A stretch of DNA of 41,256 nt from Ophiostoma sp. CBS 140.51 (taxonomy: Eukaryota > Ascomycota > Sordariomycetes > Ophiostomatales > Ophiostomataceae), in NCBI GenBank assembly GCA_029298735.1, contig JANSLP010000286.1:1-41256 (forward strand), given 5' to 3'. Positions 1 through 11,641 of this stretch are shown here, piece after piece. Within the stretch, counting starts at the first letter, position 1, and every line of letters starts with the position of its first letter. The position numbers were made by a program, and so were the translations under genes. The notes beneath the pieces were generated by a model that made no database searches, was not told the DNA's origin, and saw only the letters and a list, made by a program, of their open reading frames with translations.

Positions 1-40
1 CAAATAGCAATTGACTCGCCTTACCTATGGCTACTTTTCC
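1..40 (-). tRNA. trnS: trnS(gct), 5' part only, cut by the window start
   Basis: Bases 34-40 are the 5' acceptor strand and the anticodon loop follows on the minus strand. The 3' half lies before the window, and the complete copy is at 27240-27318. Confidence 0.85.
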
Positions 41-48
41 TGTTTACG

Positions 49-118
49 AATTAAAACGGCATCGAACCGATATCTACTTCCGTGACAGGGAAGTCCTTTA
101 CCAATTAAGTTATTAATT
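49..118 (-). tRNA. trnD: tRNA-Asp (GTC)
   Basis: Cloverleaf on the minus strand with anticodon stem CTTCC/GGAAG and loop CTGTCAC, so the anticodon is GTC. The T-loop TTCGATG is present. The acceptor stem is AT-rich with one weak pair. A second copy is at 27327-27396. Confidence 0.88.
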
Positions 119-223
119 CTTTAGTAATTAATATTAATATATCTATATTAATATTTTATCTATTAATTCTATATTAGTATATATACATATTTTGTATATT
201 AAGTATATTTTTTATATTATATT

Positions 224-294
224 AGGGTTTGCCGGATTCGAACCAACAATTTGATGATTAAAAGTCATATGTATTACCATTATACAAAAACCCC
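224..294 (-). tRNA. trnK: tRNA-Lys (TTT)
   Basis: The anticodon loop reads CTTTTAA, giving TTT. The acceptor stem GGGGTTT/AAACCCT has one G-U pair, and the T-arm has TTCGAAT. The 223 bp from here to the cox3 stop hold no gene that I can see, only AT-rich spacer and a short GC patch near 418-432. Confidence 0.88.
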
Positions 295-517
295 TATATT
301 ATATATATAACTTAAATAATATATATATATTATTGGTTATTGTTATTCCTTTTATTACGTTTATTTATTAATTATCATAAATCATCTTTTATGTCTTTAT
401 AAGTTCTTTTTTTTTGAACCCCGGACCCGGTTATTATCAGCTTCTATAGTTTCAGCACTTACAGTATCAGCTTCTATGTATAATAAATAAATTATTATAA
501 TTGTATATTATTTAAAG

Positions 518-1327
518 TTAGCTTCCTCAGTAGTATATAGCAAGATATAAAAATAATCAAACTACATCAACAAAATGTCAATAAGCAATAGAACCTTCAA
601 ATCCAACGTGATGATTTTCAGTTAAATGGTAACGAACTATTCTTCATAGTGCTACAAATATAAAAATAGTACCAATTATAACATGAAATCCATGAAATCC
701 AGTTCCAAAAAAGAAACATGTACCATAAGCACCGTCACTTATAGTAAAAGAAGATTCATTATATTCTACACCTTGAAAGAAAGTAAAGACTATAGCCAAA
801 ATAACAGTAAATATACCTCCTAATATAGCTGCTTTTCTATTACCATTTATTAAAGCATGGTGAGAATATGTAACTGTAGATCCACTAGCTAATAGTATAA
901 CTGTATTAAGTAATGGTAATTCAAAAGGATTAACAGGTTCTATACCTAAAGGTGGTCATTGTCCCCCTAATTCAGGAGTAGGTGTTAAAGCACTATGGAA
1001 AAAAGCTCAAAAGATAGCCAAGAAAAATAATGCTTCAGATACTATAAATAATATAATACCTAAATTTAATCCTCTTTGTACAGCTAATGAATGATCACCT
1101 AAAAATGTAGCTTCACTTACAACATCACGGAATCAGAAAAACATTGAAGCTACAACTAAAAATAAACTTATATAAAAGAAATAATAAGCATTACTAAAAT
1201 TATGCATACTTAATGCAGCATGTGTAGTTAAAGATAATAATGATAAACTAGTAAAAAGAGGTCAAGGAGAAGGAGATACTAGATGAAAAGGATGATCCTG
1301 AAAATTACTTCTGATTTCTTGTTTCAC
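518..1327 (-). CDS. cox3: Cytochrome c oxidase subunit III
   Basis: Subunit 3 of respiratory complex IV in the inner mitochondrial membrane. The minus-strand frame gives 269 residues, the usual fungal length. The N-terminal motif SNFQDHPFHLVSPSPWP and the end YYWGS are typical of Cox3, and several Trp are encoded by TGA. No ATG lies near the 5' end: an in-frame TAA stands just upstream, and the first usable codon is GTG at 1327, which I take as the start. It lies between trnN and trnK. A complete second copy is at 27796-28605. Confidence 0.93.
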
Positions 1328-1400
1328 TTACCTTAAAAGTTATAATTAATTAAAAAGTTTTTGCGTATTTATAATAGTATGAATATACATATTACATATC

Positions 1401-1471
1401 CCTTCTAAAATGATTCGAACATTTAACCCCGATATTAACAGTATCATGCTCTACCCTTGAGCTACAGAAGG
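1401..1471 (-). tRNA. trnN: tRNA-Asn (GTT)
   Basis: Anticodon loop CTGTTAA gives GTT. Acceptor stem CCTTCTG/TAGAAGG and T-loop TTCGAAT are present. It lies between rns/trnY and cox3. Confidence 0.9.
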
Positions 1472-1499
1472 TGAAAATATATAATGAATTATAATTTAT

Positions 1500-1584
1500 A
1501 GGAGACAAGAGATTCGAACTCTTAAAGCTAATATAGCTATTGAGTTTACAGCTCAACCCTTCTTGCCAATAAAGGAACTCTCCT
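1500..1584 (-). tRNA. trnY: tRNA-Tyr (GTA)
   Basis: Anticodon stem TTGAG/CTCAA with loop CTGTAAA gives GTA. A long variable arm and acceptor AGGAGA/TCTCCT are visible. It lies just downstream of rns. Confidence 0.9.
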
Positions 1585-1689
1585 GTATTATCATATTAAA
1601 TATTACATTATTAAAACTTAATAAAAGTTTTAATAACTTATACAAATAATATGATAGTATGATAATATAAAAATATATCTTACAAAAAA

Positions 1690-3290
1690 AATAATCCCCC
1701 ATGACAAACCCGTACAACTTCCGCTACACGAACCATATTTCGACTTAACACTAATTAGAGGTGTACATGTGAAGAAACCCGTAAAAATAAAAAAAACAAA
1801 TTTTTTTATTTATAAGAACAGGAAAGCAAACTTATTGTACACACAGTTTTCAGCATGCGACGAGTGGTTAGTACCAAACCGAGACTAAATTCACCGTGAC
1901 ATGGTGATTCACGATTACTAGTAATTACTTATTCATGTAGTCGAGTTACAGACTACAATCCTTATCCAATTTTATTCTATTTTTGAGATTAGCTTAAATA
2001 TAAATTTTTGCATCTCTTTGTCTAGAAAGATGCGGCACGTCTGTAGCCCACAATATAAAGGCCATGATGACTTGTCTTGGTCCCCGTTATTTTATTACCA
2101 AAAAATAATAAAAGCTCATTATAAAGAAAAAATTCTATAAATAAAGATGAGGTTCATGTTAATTTAATGACTTAGTCACAATTTCACAACATTAACTTAA
2201 AACAGCCGTGCAACACTTGTTATTCATAATGAAAAAATATTTATGAATTATTCAAATTGTGGTAAGGTTTTTCGTGGATAATCGAATTAAACAACATACT
2301 TCACTACTGGGGTCAGTAACGGACTAGTGATTTCAGTTCCTGCGTTGCCACATTACTCATAAGGTGAAATGCTTACACTTTCATTTATAAAAAATATAAT
2401 TTAATTTATGACATTCATAATTTACTGCTAAGATTACGAGGGAAACTAATCCTCTTCATGAGTTTAGCCTACGTCCTACAACGTCAGTATTTATCCAAAA
2501 GGGTGCTTTCGCCGTAACCTGTCTTTCTTCTGGTATCAAAACATTTCATCGTTTAGATAACTCCGTAATTACTACCTTCTTTCATTATACTCTAGATAGA
2601 AATAGTTCCTATTTTAGGATATTTCTTCCGTTTAAGTACCCTTTAAACCTATTGATGATGAATAATACTAGTCTCTCACGTATTACCGCGACTGCTGGCA
2701 CGTAATTAGTCAAGACATAAATATATATTGTCATTATGAATAATATATTTAGAATTTTATTCGCCAAACCCGATTTAACCTTTTCAATCTTATTTTTACC
2801 TAAAAACTAATTAAAGTTTTGAAATCATAGATAAAAAACTAGGCCATTCCTCCAAGTTGCCAGTTCCGCCGTTAGGCTATTGACTAATATTCTCCACTGC
2901 TGTACCCTGTTGTTTTGGGATTTTCTCATCCCCAATGTGGTTGATCAACCTTTTTCAGTTTCAACTAAGAGAATCCTTGGCTAGTTAAGCTATTACCTTA
3001 ACAACTACCTATCTCTAACTATTACCTATTTTCTTAAGGCAGTTCCTTCCTTTGTGAATATACGGGATTTAAATCCGAACCTTAAGAGCGGGTAGATAAT
3101 ATAATACTCACCTGTTCACCACTTTTAATAAAATAATTTTATTAAACGTTCGATTAGCATGTGTCAAACATTTGGACAGTATTCATTCAGAGCCATCACC
3201 AAACTCATTTATTTTAATGTAATAATTTACATCACTTAAAAGTTTATATTTTAATTGTTTTTAAGGATAAATGTAAGCTATGTTCCGTTT
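1690..3290 (-). rRNA. rns: Small-subunit ribosomal RNA
   Basis: The minus strand near 3190-3212 reads TGAGTTTGGTGATGGCTC, matching the conserved 5' end of SSU rRNA. Near the 3' end there is an equivalent of the TTGTACACAC region at about 1833-1845. The span, about 1.6 kb, fits fungal mitochondrial SSU. Both ends are estimates because I cannot fold it. It lies between atp6 and trnY. A 3' fragment recurs at 28968-29860. Confidence 0.9.
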
Positions 3291-3484
3291 ATTTTACTAA
3301 TAAGATTCTTATATCAGATTGTATTCTCGCAATATATTTTTATTATTTAATATTAAATTATTTATTAATATATTAACATTTTCTATTTATAGCTTGATAT
3401 TTTTATTTTTATATATATAAATTACGTACGCATAATTATTGACTTTCCTCGTAACATATCCTTAAAATTTAAAATTTTTATTTA

Positions 3485-4285
3485 TTAATGTAAATCTAAT
3501 CCGTCTTTAATATAAGAAGAAGTTAAAACTACAAAAACTTGAGCTTGTATAAATGCTATACCTATTTCTAAACCAGCAAAAGCTATAATAAAAGATAAAG
3601 GTAATAAACCTAAAAAGAAAAATAGTATTCCTGAAGACATTATATTATAAGTAAAACCTGCTAATATATGTAGTAACATGTGTCCACTCATTATATTAGC
3701 TGCTAATCTTAAACCTAAAGAAATATTACGAGCTAAATAAGATATTAATTCTATTAATACTAATAAAGGTAATAAAGGTAAAGGACAACCAGCTGGTACT
3801 AATAAAGAAAAGAATTTTAAACCATGTTTTAAGAAACCTAAAAATGTTGCACCTAAAACTATAGTGAAACTTAAAGAAAATGTTAAAACAAAATGACTAG
3901 TTGAAGCAAAACTATAAGGTATCATTCCTATTAAATTATTAATTAATATAAAGATAAATAATGTATAAATAAATGGGAAATATATTTGACCTTTTTTAGG
4001 GTTTATTTGATTTGTAACTATACTATGTATAGTAGCATATAAAGCTTCTTGACTTACAGATCAATTATTACTTATTAATTTATTATAATTTGTACTTAAT
4101 AAGTTTAAAGTTAATATTATAAAACCTGCTATTGTTAAGTAAAATCCTATGTTTGTTAAAGAAATATGTAAATTCCCTAATATAGGAGTATCTATACTTA
4201 ATAAATCTCTTATTTCAAATTGAGTTAATGGGCTAAGTATTTCTAGATTTGTTGTATTAAAACTATTATTGCTTAAAGTATTCAT
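3485..4285 (-). CDS. atp6: ATP synthase F0 subunit a
   Basis: Subunit a of mitochondrial F0, forming the proton half-channels beside the c-ring. The frame gives 266 residues from ATG at 4285, with a TGA-coded Trp between the two open segments. The conserved helix with the essential Arg, reading SLGLRLAANIMSGHML, is present, and the C-terminus ends YIKDGLDLH as is usual. It lies 60 bp downstream of atp8, the normal fungal pairing, and is probably co-transcribed with it. Confidence 0.96.
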
Positions 4286-4345
4286 AAGCTTCTAAGCTAT
4301 ATCATATGTCTTGAAAAATCCTTGTTGAATACAATTATTGTATCA

Positions 4346-4504
4346 TTATTTATTATCAAAAAGTTTTGATATAAATGTACGTGATAAAAATAAACGTACA
4401 AATCTAGGTAATATATATTTAGATGATAGATATAGAATTATTGTAATTATAGTAAAAGTAAATACTACTTCATTTAAAAAATAAAAAGGTACTAATTGTG
4501 GCAT
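4346..4504 (-). CDS. atp8: ATP synthase F0 subunit 8
   Basis: A 52-residue membrane protein starting MPQLVPFYFLNEV, the recognisable fungal Atp8 N-terminus (MPQL motif), followed by one hydrophobic helix and a basic tail. It is part of the F0 stator and lies directly upstream of atp6 on the same strand. Confidence 0.94.
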   Translation of the reverse strand: MPQLVPFYFLNEVVFTFTIITIILYLSSKYILPRFVRLFLSRTFISKLFDNK

Positions 4505-4564
4505 TGTTCTTTTTTTTTTATATTAAATACTTAAATATTTATCTTAATTATTTAATTGAAAATT

Positions 4565-6028
4565 TTATGAATAATAAATTAAGTTTGTTACAGAATAATG
4601 TAGACCATCCAGTATAAAAGAAGGATATATACCAAAAATTACAGTAAATAATACTAAAATAAAAAGTAAGAAAAATTCTCTTTTTGTAATATCAGCTATA
4701 TTTTCTAGGAAGAATTTACTAAATGTACCACCAAATGCTATTCTATTAAACATATACATTGTATAAGCAGCTGAGAATATAATAGATGAACTAGCAAATA
4801 CCCCTAATAAAGGTAATCTTTCAAATACTCCGTAAAGAGACATAAATTCACCTACAAAATTTAAAGTTAAAGGAGCACCACAATTACCTAAAGATAATAT
4901 AAAGAATAATATAGAAAATAATGGCATAATTTGAGCTATACCTTTATAAAAATAAATAGATCTAGTTCCAGATCTATCATATAATATACCTCCAGCACAT
5001 ATAAATAGACCACTTGAAACAAATCCGTGAGCTAAACCTAAAATTATACTTCCTTCTATACCTTGTATTGTATTACTAAATACTCCTATTAAATAAACTG
5101 CGGCATGAGATACAGAACTATAAGCTATTAATTCTTTAACATCTGTAGTTCTTAATGTACTAAAACTAGCATAAATTATTGTAACAACTCCTATTACATA
5201 AACAATATATGTAAAATTAATAGATGCTTTTGGTAGTATTGGTAAAATTAATCTACAAATACCATATAAACTAGTTTTTAAAACTATGGCAGCTAGTATT
5301 ATACTTCCACCTAAAGGAGATTCAACGTGAGCTTTTAATAATCAATTATTTAAAAATATTGTAGGAGTTTTAACTGCAAATGATAAAAATATTCCTCCAA
5401 ATAAAAATAATTGTGTAATATAATCAAAATTAGTTTTAAATAACGCATCAAAATCTGTAGTACCCATAATTGAAGACATAGCTAGTATACATAGTAATAA
5501 AAATAGAGATCCTCATAATGTATATAAAAATATATAAAAACTTGCTCTAACTTTATTACTAGATCCAAATAAACCTATTAATAAAAATAAAGGAGGTAAT
5601 GTACTTTCAAAAAATACATAAAACAATAAAATATCTAAAACTAAAAAAATAGCTAATAATAATGTTTCTAATAATAACATTATTATTAAATAAGATTTTA
5701 CGTTTTCTGTTATTGAATTTCAGTTAGATAATATAGCAATTGGCATTATTATTGTAGTTAATAGTACAAAATATATAGATATACCATCTACTCCTAAATA
5801 AATATCAAAAAAACTTAAATTATAATGTTCTTGTACAAATTGAAATTGATTAGTATTAGAATCAAATAATATATATACAATTAAAGATATAATTAAATTT
5901 ACTATAGATGTAATTAAAGCAATATTTTTATAATATGTAGTTTTTACCACATTATTTTCATAAGAAATAGTTCCAGCAATAAAAAAAATACCTATTAAAG
6001 GTACTAATAATAAAAAAGATAGTAACAT
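4565..6028 (-). CDS. nad4: NADH dehydrogenase subunit 4
   Basis: Proton-pumping antiporter-like subunit of respiratory complex I. With TGA read as Trp the frame is continuous for 487 residues from the ATG at 6028 (MLLSFLLLVPLIG). Conserved stretches include KTPTIFLNNWLLKAHVESP and the helix with LIAYSSVSHA. A longer frame opens at an upstream ATG at 6097, but the added 23 residues are polar and not typical, so I chose 6028. It lies between nad1 and atp8. Confidence 0.93.
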
Positions 6029-6141
6029 TCCTTTTTTATTTTTATAGTATATAAGTAAGCCTAAAATATTAATTTTAAATATAAAAATATACATCATATG
6101 TAAGAAATCTTATGATTATATATAAATATATTATTTATATA

Positions 6142-8254
6142 TTAAAGTAAACTAATATTGATAGGGAATAATATAAAATTATATAAAATAGCTGGAATTA
6201 ATATTATTATTGCAAATATAATAGGTAATAATACAGTTCAACAGAATCCCATTAACTGATCAAATCTAATTCTAGGGAATGAAGCTCTTACTCAAATAAA
6301 TACAAATACCATCATAGAACTTTTTATTCCTAAGCTTAAACCATATAATAAACCTTCTAAAATAGGACTATTTATTATACTGTTAATTATAAAATTAGTA
6401 CCTGAAATGTATAAAGTTAAATTTATTAGAGAACTACCTATAAATAAATATCCTCCTATAAATAATATACTTGTTAATATACACATTAAAACAATACTAC
6501 CGTATTCTGCTAAGAAAAAGAATACAAATACAACAGCAGCGTGTTCTGTCATAAATCCACTAACTAGTTCAGATTCCATTATTAAAAATTATATTTATAA
6601 AGATATGGGTTTAAATTTATACATATCTTTATATATTAAATTATTATTTAAATACTTACTTACAGTAACTTTAGATATACCTAAATAGTTGGCTATTTCC
6701 GTATTGTTATTAAATTTCTTAATTAAATTATCATTTAAATCAAAAATACCTACACCATTTAAGTACTTACTTTTACTTTTAGAAATAGCTTTTTTAGTTG
6801 CATCGCTATGAATTTTACCATACATAGGATTTAATTCTCCTGGTTTACTTATTAACTTTAATACATCTTCACTATGAGTTTTACCATACATAGGATGATT
6901 AGTAATATCTTTAAACCGTTCTATCATCTTCTGTTTAGCTTCATCTGTATGTTTATATCCTAACATACTAGTAGCTTCAACTTTAAAATTATAAAGTGTA
7001 GAAAAATCGAAACTTCTTATATAACTCGTTTCTAAATCAGTTAAAGCTTTGTTACTTATAATTTTACTATCATAAGTAAAATATTCGTAAACCATTCAAT
7101 TAAATTTTTCTAAGCCATTTTTATTAAATGCAGCTTGTAAAAGTATATTAGATTTTTTATTGTTTAAATGTTCATTCAACCTAATATATAAATCTTTTGC
7201 ACTTCCTATATATTGTTTTCCATTAACTGTGTTAATAAAAGAGTAAATACCTCCTTTATCTTTCAATATATCTCTGAATGAATTAATATAAGATTTATCA
7301 GTTAAATTATACAAAACTAAAACAGGTATAGGATTAACCTCTGGAATTTCAATAAAAGAAGATTTAGAAGAATAAAATCTTTTTGTAATCTTAGGTAAAC
7401 TGTTCGTAAAATATTTATTATAAGTATACAATTTTAATATAAATTAATCATCTATTTACATAAATGTTTGGACTATACCATATTTAATATAAAATATTAA
7501 ATGATCACATCTAGTCTCTGGAGACTCTATTTAAAGATTAAATAGATTACCTGCTGATTTTCTTTATAATAAAAGATTTTCCAGCAATTTGTGATCTTTA
7601 ATGAGGCCAAATCTAACTAGCCTCAGCTAAATCAAAAGGAGCTCTATTAGTTTCAGCCACAGAACCTATGAAAAATATTATAAATATAGGAAATAAAGGT
7701 AATATAAATCAAATAGCTCTTTGTGCTTCCATATTAACAGTTAAATTTAAACTACCTGTTAAAAAAATTACTAATAATATAGCAGAACTTAAAACTAATT
7801 CATAGCTAATTAATTGAGCAGTACTTCTTAAAGAACCTAAAAAAGCATATTTACTATTAGCACTTCAACCTGCTAATAATATACCATATGTAGCTAATGA
7901 AGATACAGCTAATAAATAAAAAATACCTAAATTAAAATCGCTAATTGCTAATCCAGGTCCGTATGGTATAACACCATATCCTAATAACGAGAATACTAAA
8001 GTTATTACTGGACCTAAAAAGAATAATACCATATTAGCTTGAGTTGGAGCTACATATTCTTTTAATAGAAGTTTTAAAGCATCTGCAAATGCTTGTAATA
8101 ATCCATAATAACCTACAGCATTAGGACCTAATCTTCTTTGCATACTAGCCATTGTTTTTCTTTCAGCTACTGTTACATATGCTATAGCAAGTAAAGCAGG
8201 AACCATTACTAAAACAACTTCTATAATAGAAATTAATGTGGGAAAATATAACAT
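6142..8254 (-). CDS. nad1: NADH dehydrogenase subunit 1, split by one group I intron
   Basis: Complex I subunit forming the quinone-entry module. Exon 1 is 8254-7619 (212 codons) and exon 2 is 6576-6142 (144 codons plus TAA), giving 356 residues. Conserved blocks are AERKTMASMQRRLGPN and NRAPFDLAEAESELVSGF; the intron sits between the Ala and Glu codons of AEAESEL. The exon ends in T and the intron ends in G, as expected for group I. I chose the Met at 8254 (MLYFPTLIS) over an upstream one at 8314 that would add a Tyr-rich leader. TGA codes Trp at 6292-6294. Confidence 0.94.
6577..7618 (-). mobile_element. Group I intron in nad1
   Basis: A 1042-bp intervening sequence lies between the Ala and Glu codons of the AEAESEL motif of nad1. 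It follows the T/G boundary rule and encodes a GIY-YIG endonuclease. The class cannot be fixed without folding. Confidence 0.88.
6595..7431 (-). CDS. GIY-YIG homing endonuclease in the nad1 intron
   Basis: Free-standing intronic ORF of 278 residues from ATG at 7431, with one TGA-coded Trp near 7093-7095 that would look like a stop in the standard code. The catalytic module is seen as GGIYSFINTVNGKQYIGSA with the downstream Arg of the family. After it come NUMOD3-type repeats (NPMYGK and HPMYGK motifs) and a C-terminal helix-turn-helix-like segment, NYLGISKVTVSKYLNN. This layout is typical of fungal GIY-YIG intron endonucleases, which cut intronless alleles and spread the intron. The stop lies 18 bp before the intron end. 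Confidence 0.92.
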
Positions 8255-8331
8255 TTTTAAATAAAAATTCTTTATTTTATAGTAATGATAATAATAATAG
8301 TATATTATAATCATAATAAAATAGTTTTATA

Positions 8332-8403
8332 TTATTATTTTAGATTCGAACTAAATTAAAAATATTTTATTAATATTCTGCTTTACCATTAAGCTTATAA
8401 TAA
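8332..8403 (-). pseudogene. Degenerate tRNA-like element resembling trnR(tct)
   Basis: On the minus strand a perfect 7-bp acceptor (TTATTAT/ATAATAA), a D-stem (GCTT/AAGC) and a T-arm (TTTAG-TTCGAAT-CTAAA) are intact. The anticodon arm is disturbed: the most symmetrical folding gives loop TAATAAA with A at position 33, so no normal anticodon can be read. The D-arm and T-loop closely match trnR(tct) at 11280. It is either a decaying duplicate or an unusual tRNA. Confidence 0.6.
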
Positions 8404-8538
8404 TATTATAATAGAGATAAATCTATTATATCTATAAGGGATAAAAATCTTACATTATTATATATTGTTTTTAAACAAAATTATAAATCCTAAAGTGTTT
8501 ATAAACTAAATTTAACAAAACGTCCCATTTACATTAGA

Positions 8539-11175
8539 TTATATCACACAAAATCTAGATTGTAAAGGAAGACTTACAAATGCATGAGGTTTAGGTGGAC
8601 TAGTTAAAGCTCATTCTAAACTAGGGTAATTTCTATTTAATAATGCTTGTAAAGCATCAGTAAAATATTGAGGCATTAATCAAGGGAATCTTCCTACAGG
8701 ATTGTTATCTATTAATTGTTTGTAAACAATGTATAAGAATAAACCTGAAGCTATTACACTAACTATAGAACCAAAACTACTAACTAAATTTCAACCTGCA
8801 AAAGCGTCAGGGTAATCACTTATTCTACGTGGCATTCCTTGTAAACCTAAGAAATGTTGAGGGAAGAATGTTAAATTAACCCCTATAAATAATAATCAGA
8901 AATGAACTTTAGATAATAATATGTTATAACTTAAACCTAATATTTTAGGTATTCAGAAATATCATCCACTAAATAATGCAAATACAGCTCCCATACTTAA
9001 TACATAATGGAAGTGAGCAACAACGTAATAAGTATCGTGGAAAGCTGTATCTAAAGCAGCATTAGCTAAAAGAACCCCACTTAATCCTCCAATTGTGAAC
9101 ATAAATACAAAACCTAAAGCAAATAGCATAGAAGGAGTTAATTTAATAGAACCACCATAGCAAGTAGCTAATCATGAGAATATTTTAATACCTGTAGGAA
9201 CAGCTATAATTAATGTAGCAGCTGTAAAATAAGCTCTTGTATCTACATCTAAACCTACTGTATACATGTGATGACTTCAAACTATGAATCCTAATATACC
9301 TATAGACATCATAGCGTATACCATACCTATATATCCAAATACTGATTTATTAGAATTTGCAGAAATAGTTGTACTAATTATTCCGAAACCAGGGATAATT
9401 AAAATGTAACGAATGTTTTGATTAATAAAATAGTCTAATAAGATCTATTAAAATTAATACTCAAGAACTTACATTCTTGTTAGGACTCTATCTTATACTG
9501 AATATCTATTCATTGAATTTTTCAAATTTTTTATTTTTTCTATTCCTGTTTCTGTTAAATGATCTTTATTTTGTACTATTATATATGCTTTTCTTCATTT
9601 TAAATAATTAATATGTTTACTAGATTGCAAATGAAATCTATCAAAATAATTTATTACTTTTTTAGCTGAACCAAAACTAGTTGATCCATAATAATAAGTA
9701 TCTTGACTGTCACGATAACCTATGTTACCTCCAAACACATCTTTAATTGATAATAATATATTATTATCTTTTTGATCTATTTGAAAGTTTAATCTAATTT
9801 CTGATTTAAGTCTATTATCTCTATTAATAATTTTAATTTGAAAACTAGCATCTGCATCAGAAAATCCTGCTATTCAGTGATTATTAAAGTCATTAGAATC
9901 ATTAATTTTAAATTCTAATTTTTCTTCTGAATACTTAGGATTAGATAAAATATTATTAATAACTTGATTAAATTTATTAACAGTTCTTAATTTACCATTA
10001 ATTAGATTTATTGTTTTAATTATACCTTCTTTATTAGATATAATATATAAATAGGCATTTTTATCTTTAACTTTATTTACATGACCAAAACCTATTATTT
10101 CTTTAATATAATAAGCTAATTTAATATCTGGAGAACTAAATACAATAACCAATTGTTGTTTAGAGCTAAAATGTCCATCTCCATCTATTAAACCTGCTAA
10201 ATAATGTCCAAATTGTTGATCATTTAATGGTTTTAAGTGCACAGGAACATGAATAGATATATTTTTTATATTTTCAGTATTATCGCGTATAGTCTCTGAG
10301 GTTCCATTTTTAAATTTAAAAATGTTACCTGCTGATTGGCTTCATTGTTTTAACTTTTTTACTATATCAATAAAGAGGGAGTATTTAAAACTAGATAGCG
10401 AAGCTTTTCCAGCATATAGCGATATTAAGAGGCTTACAAATTTAACCTCTGGATGACCGAAGAATCAGAATAAATGTTGGAATAATATAGGATCTCCACC
10501 TCCAGCTGTTTCAAAGAAAGATGTATTAAAATTTCTATCTGTTAAAACCATAGTAATTCCACCAGCTAAAACAGGTAAAGATAATAATAATAAAACAGCT
10601 GTTATAACAACAGCTCATCCAAATAAAGATAATTTGTGTAATTTAATACCAGGTGTTCTCATATTAACTACTGTAGTTATAAAATTAATTGCACCTAATA
10701 AACTACTTACTCCTGATAAATGTAAAGCAAATATAGCTAAATCTACACTAGGACCACTATGACTTTGTATTCCAGATAATGGAGGGTAGATAGTTCAACC
10801 TGTACCTGCTCCACCTTCTATACAAGCTGAAAATACTAATAATATTAAGCTAGGTGGTAATAATCAGAAACTTATATTATTTAATCTAGGGAATGCCATA
10901 TCAGGCCCACCTACTAATAAAGGTAATAGAAAATTACCAAATCCACCTATTAATGCAGGCATAACCATAAAGAAAATCATTAAAATAGCGTGAGCTGTAA
11001 TTATACTATTATATAATTGATTGTCAGCTATATATTGAATACCTGGTCCACTAAGCTCCATTCTTATTAATACAGAAAAAGCTGTTCCTAATAAACCTGA
11101 AAATAATGCAAATATTAAGTAAAGAGTTCCTATATCTTTAGCATTTGTAGAAAGGAATCATCTTTCTATTGACAT
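8539..11175 (-). CDS. cox1: Cytochrome c oxidase subunit I, split by one group I intron
   Basis: Catalytic core of complex IV, binding haem a, haem a3 and CuB. Exon 1 is 11175-10445 and exon 2 is 9409-8539, giving 533 residues. The start reads [19 protein letters not shown]. The CuB ligand motif LFWFFGHPEV spans the intron, which interrupts the Val codon. [18 protein letters not shown] and FHYVLSMGA are present. TGA codes Trp repeatedly. The C-terminus, [11 protein letters not shown], is plausible. It lies between cob (with trnC and trnR) and nad1. Confidence 0.96.
9410..10444 (-). mobile_element. Group I intron in cox1
   Basis: A 1035-bp intron inserted inside the Val codon of the GHPEVY motif, a well-used fungal cox1 intron site. 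The exon ends in T and the intron ends in G. It carries a LAGLIDADG ORF. Confidence 0.9.
9493..10242 (-). CDS. Double-motif LAGLIDADG homing endonuclease in the cox1 intron
   Basis: About 249 residues with TGA read as Trp. Two LAGLIDADG helices are visible: [15 protein letters not shown] near the N-terminus and [16 protein letters not shown] near the middle, the second starting with the TGA-coded Trp. Each holds the acidic residue that ligates the catalytic metal. A GTG at 10242 is the first conventional start, but the frame stays open upstream without an ATG, so the true start may be upstream or non-standard. The role is intron homing and possibly splicing assistance. Confidence 0.9.
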
Positions 11176-11279
11176 AGAGATAGAAGAATTTAAAATATAA
11201 TTTTTAAAAGTATTGATGGTAATATAAATATTTAACTAAATAGTATTAAATTTTGAAATTAAAAATTGTAGAATGAAAA

Positions 11280-11349
11280 CTCTTATTCTAGATTCGAACT
11301 AGAATCTTGATATTAGAAGTATCTTGCTCTACCATTAAGCTAATAAGAA
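11280..11349 (-). tRNA. trnR: tRNA-Arg (TCT)
   Basis: Anticodon stem GATA/TATC with loop CTTCTAA gives TCT. D-arm GCTTAATGGTAGAGC and T-arm TCTAG-TTCGAAT-CTAGA are intact. It lies between cox1 and trnC. Confidence 0.9.
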
Positions 11350-11388
11350 TTATATATTTTGATTAATATTTATTTTAATATCATTTAA

Positions 11389-11456
11389 AATTATGGAGGA
11401 ATTGAACCTCATACTTTAGATTTGCAATCTAAGTGTAAACCGTCTACATCATAATT
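11389..11456 (-). tRNA. trnC: tRNA-Cys (GCA)
   Basis: Anticodon stem TTAGA/TCTAA with loop TTGCAAA gives GCA. Acceptor AATTATG/CATAATT pairs perfectly. It lies between cob and trnR. Confidence 0.9.
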
Positions 11457-11641
11457 TTGTTAAATACTTATTCCAAAATAAGTATGTAATTTTGTAACTT
11501 TAAATTAAAAGTATTTATCGTACTAAATATCTTTAATTTAAAATAATGGTGCCATTGTATTATAATAATTTTGAATTATTTCTGTATATAATTTACACCT
11601 CAATTAATTTTTTTATTATAGTTATTCATCATCATATTTTT

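Larger units (their letters stand above)
1..2582. repeat. Direct repeat, first copy (wrap-around of the circular mtDNA)
   Basis: Bases 1-2582 match 27279-29860 wherever I compared them, with an offset of 27278. The copy contains the 5' part of trnS(gct), trnD, trnK, cox3, trnN, trnY and the 3' half of rns. The match ends after base 2582, where the first copy continues into rns and the second diverges into nuclear sequence. Confidence 0.95.

Noticed and set aside
6407..6688. Plus-strand frame across nad1 exon 2 and its intron
   Set aside because: Antisense to a well-supported exon and intronic endonuclease. All other mitochondrial genes are on the minus strand.
7093..7095. Split of the GIY-YIG ORF into two genes
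   Set aside because: The apparent stop is TGA, read as Trp in this genome, so the endonuclease is one continuous frame.
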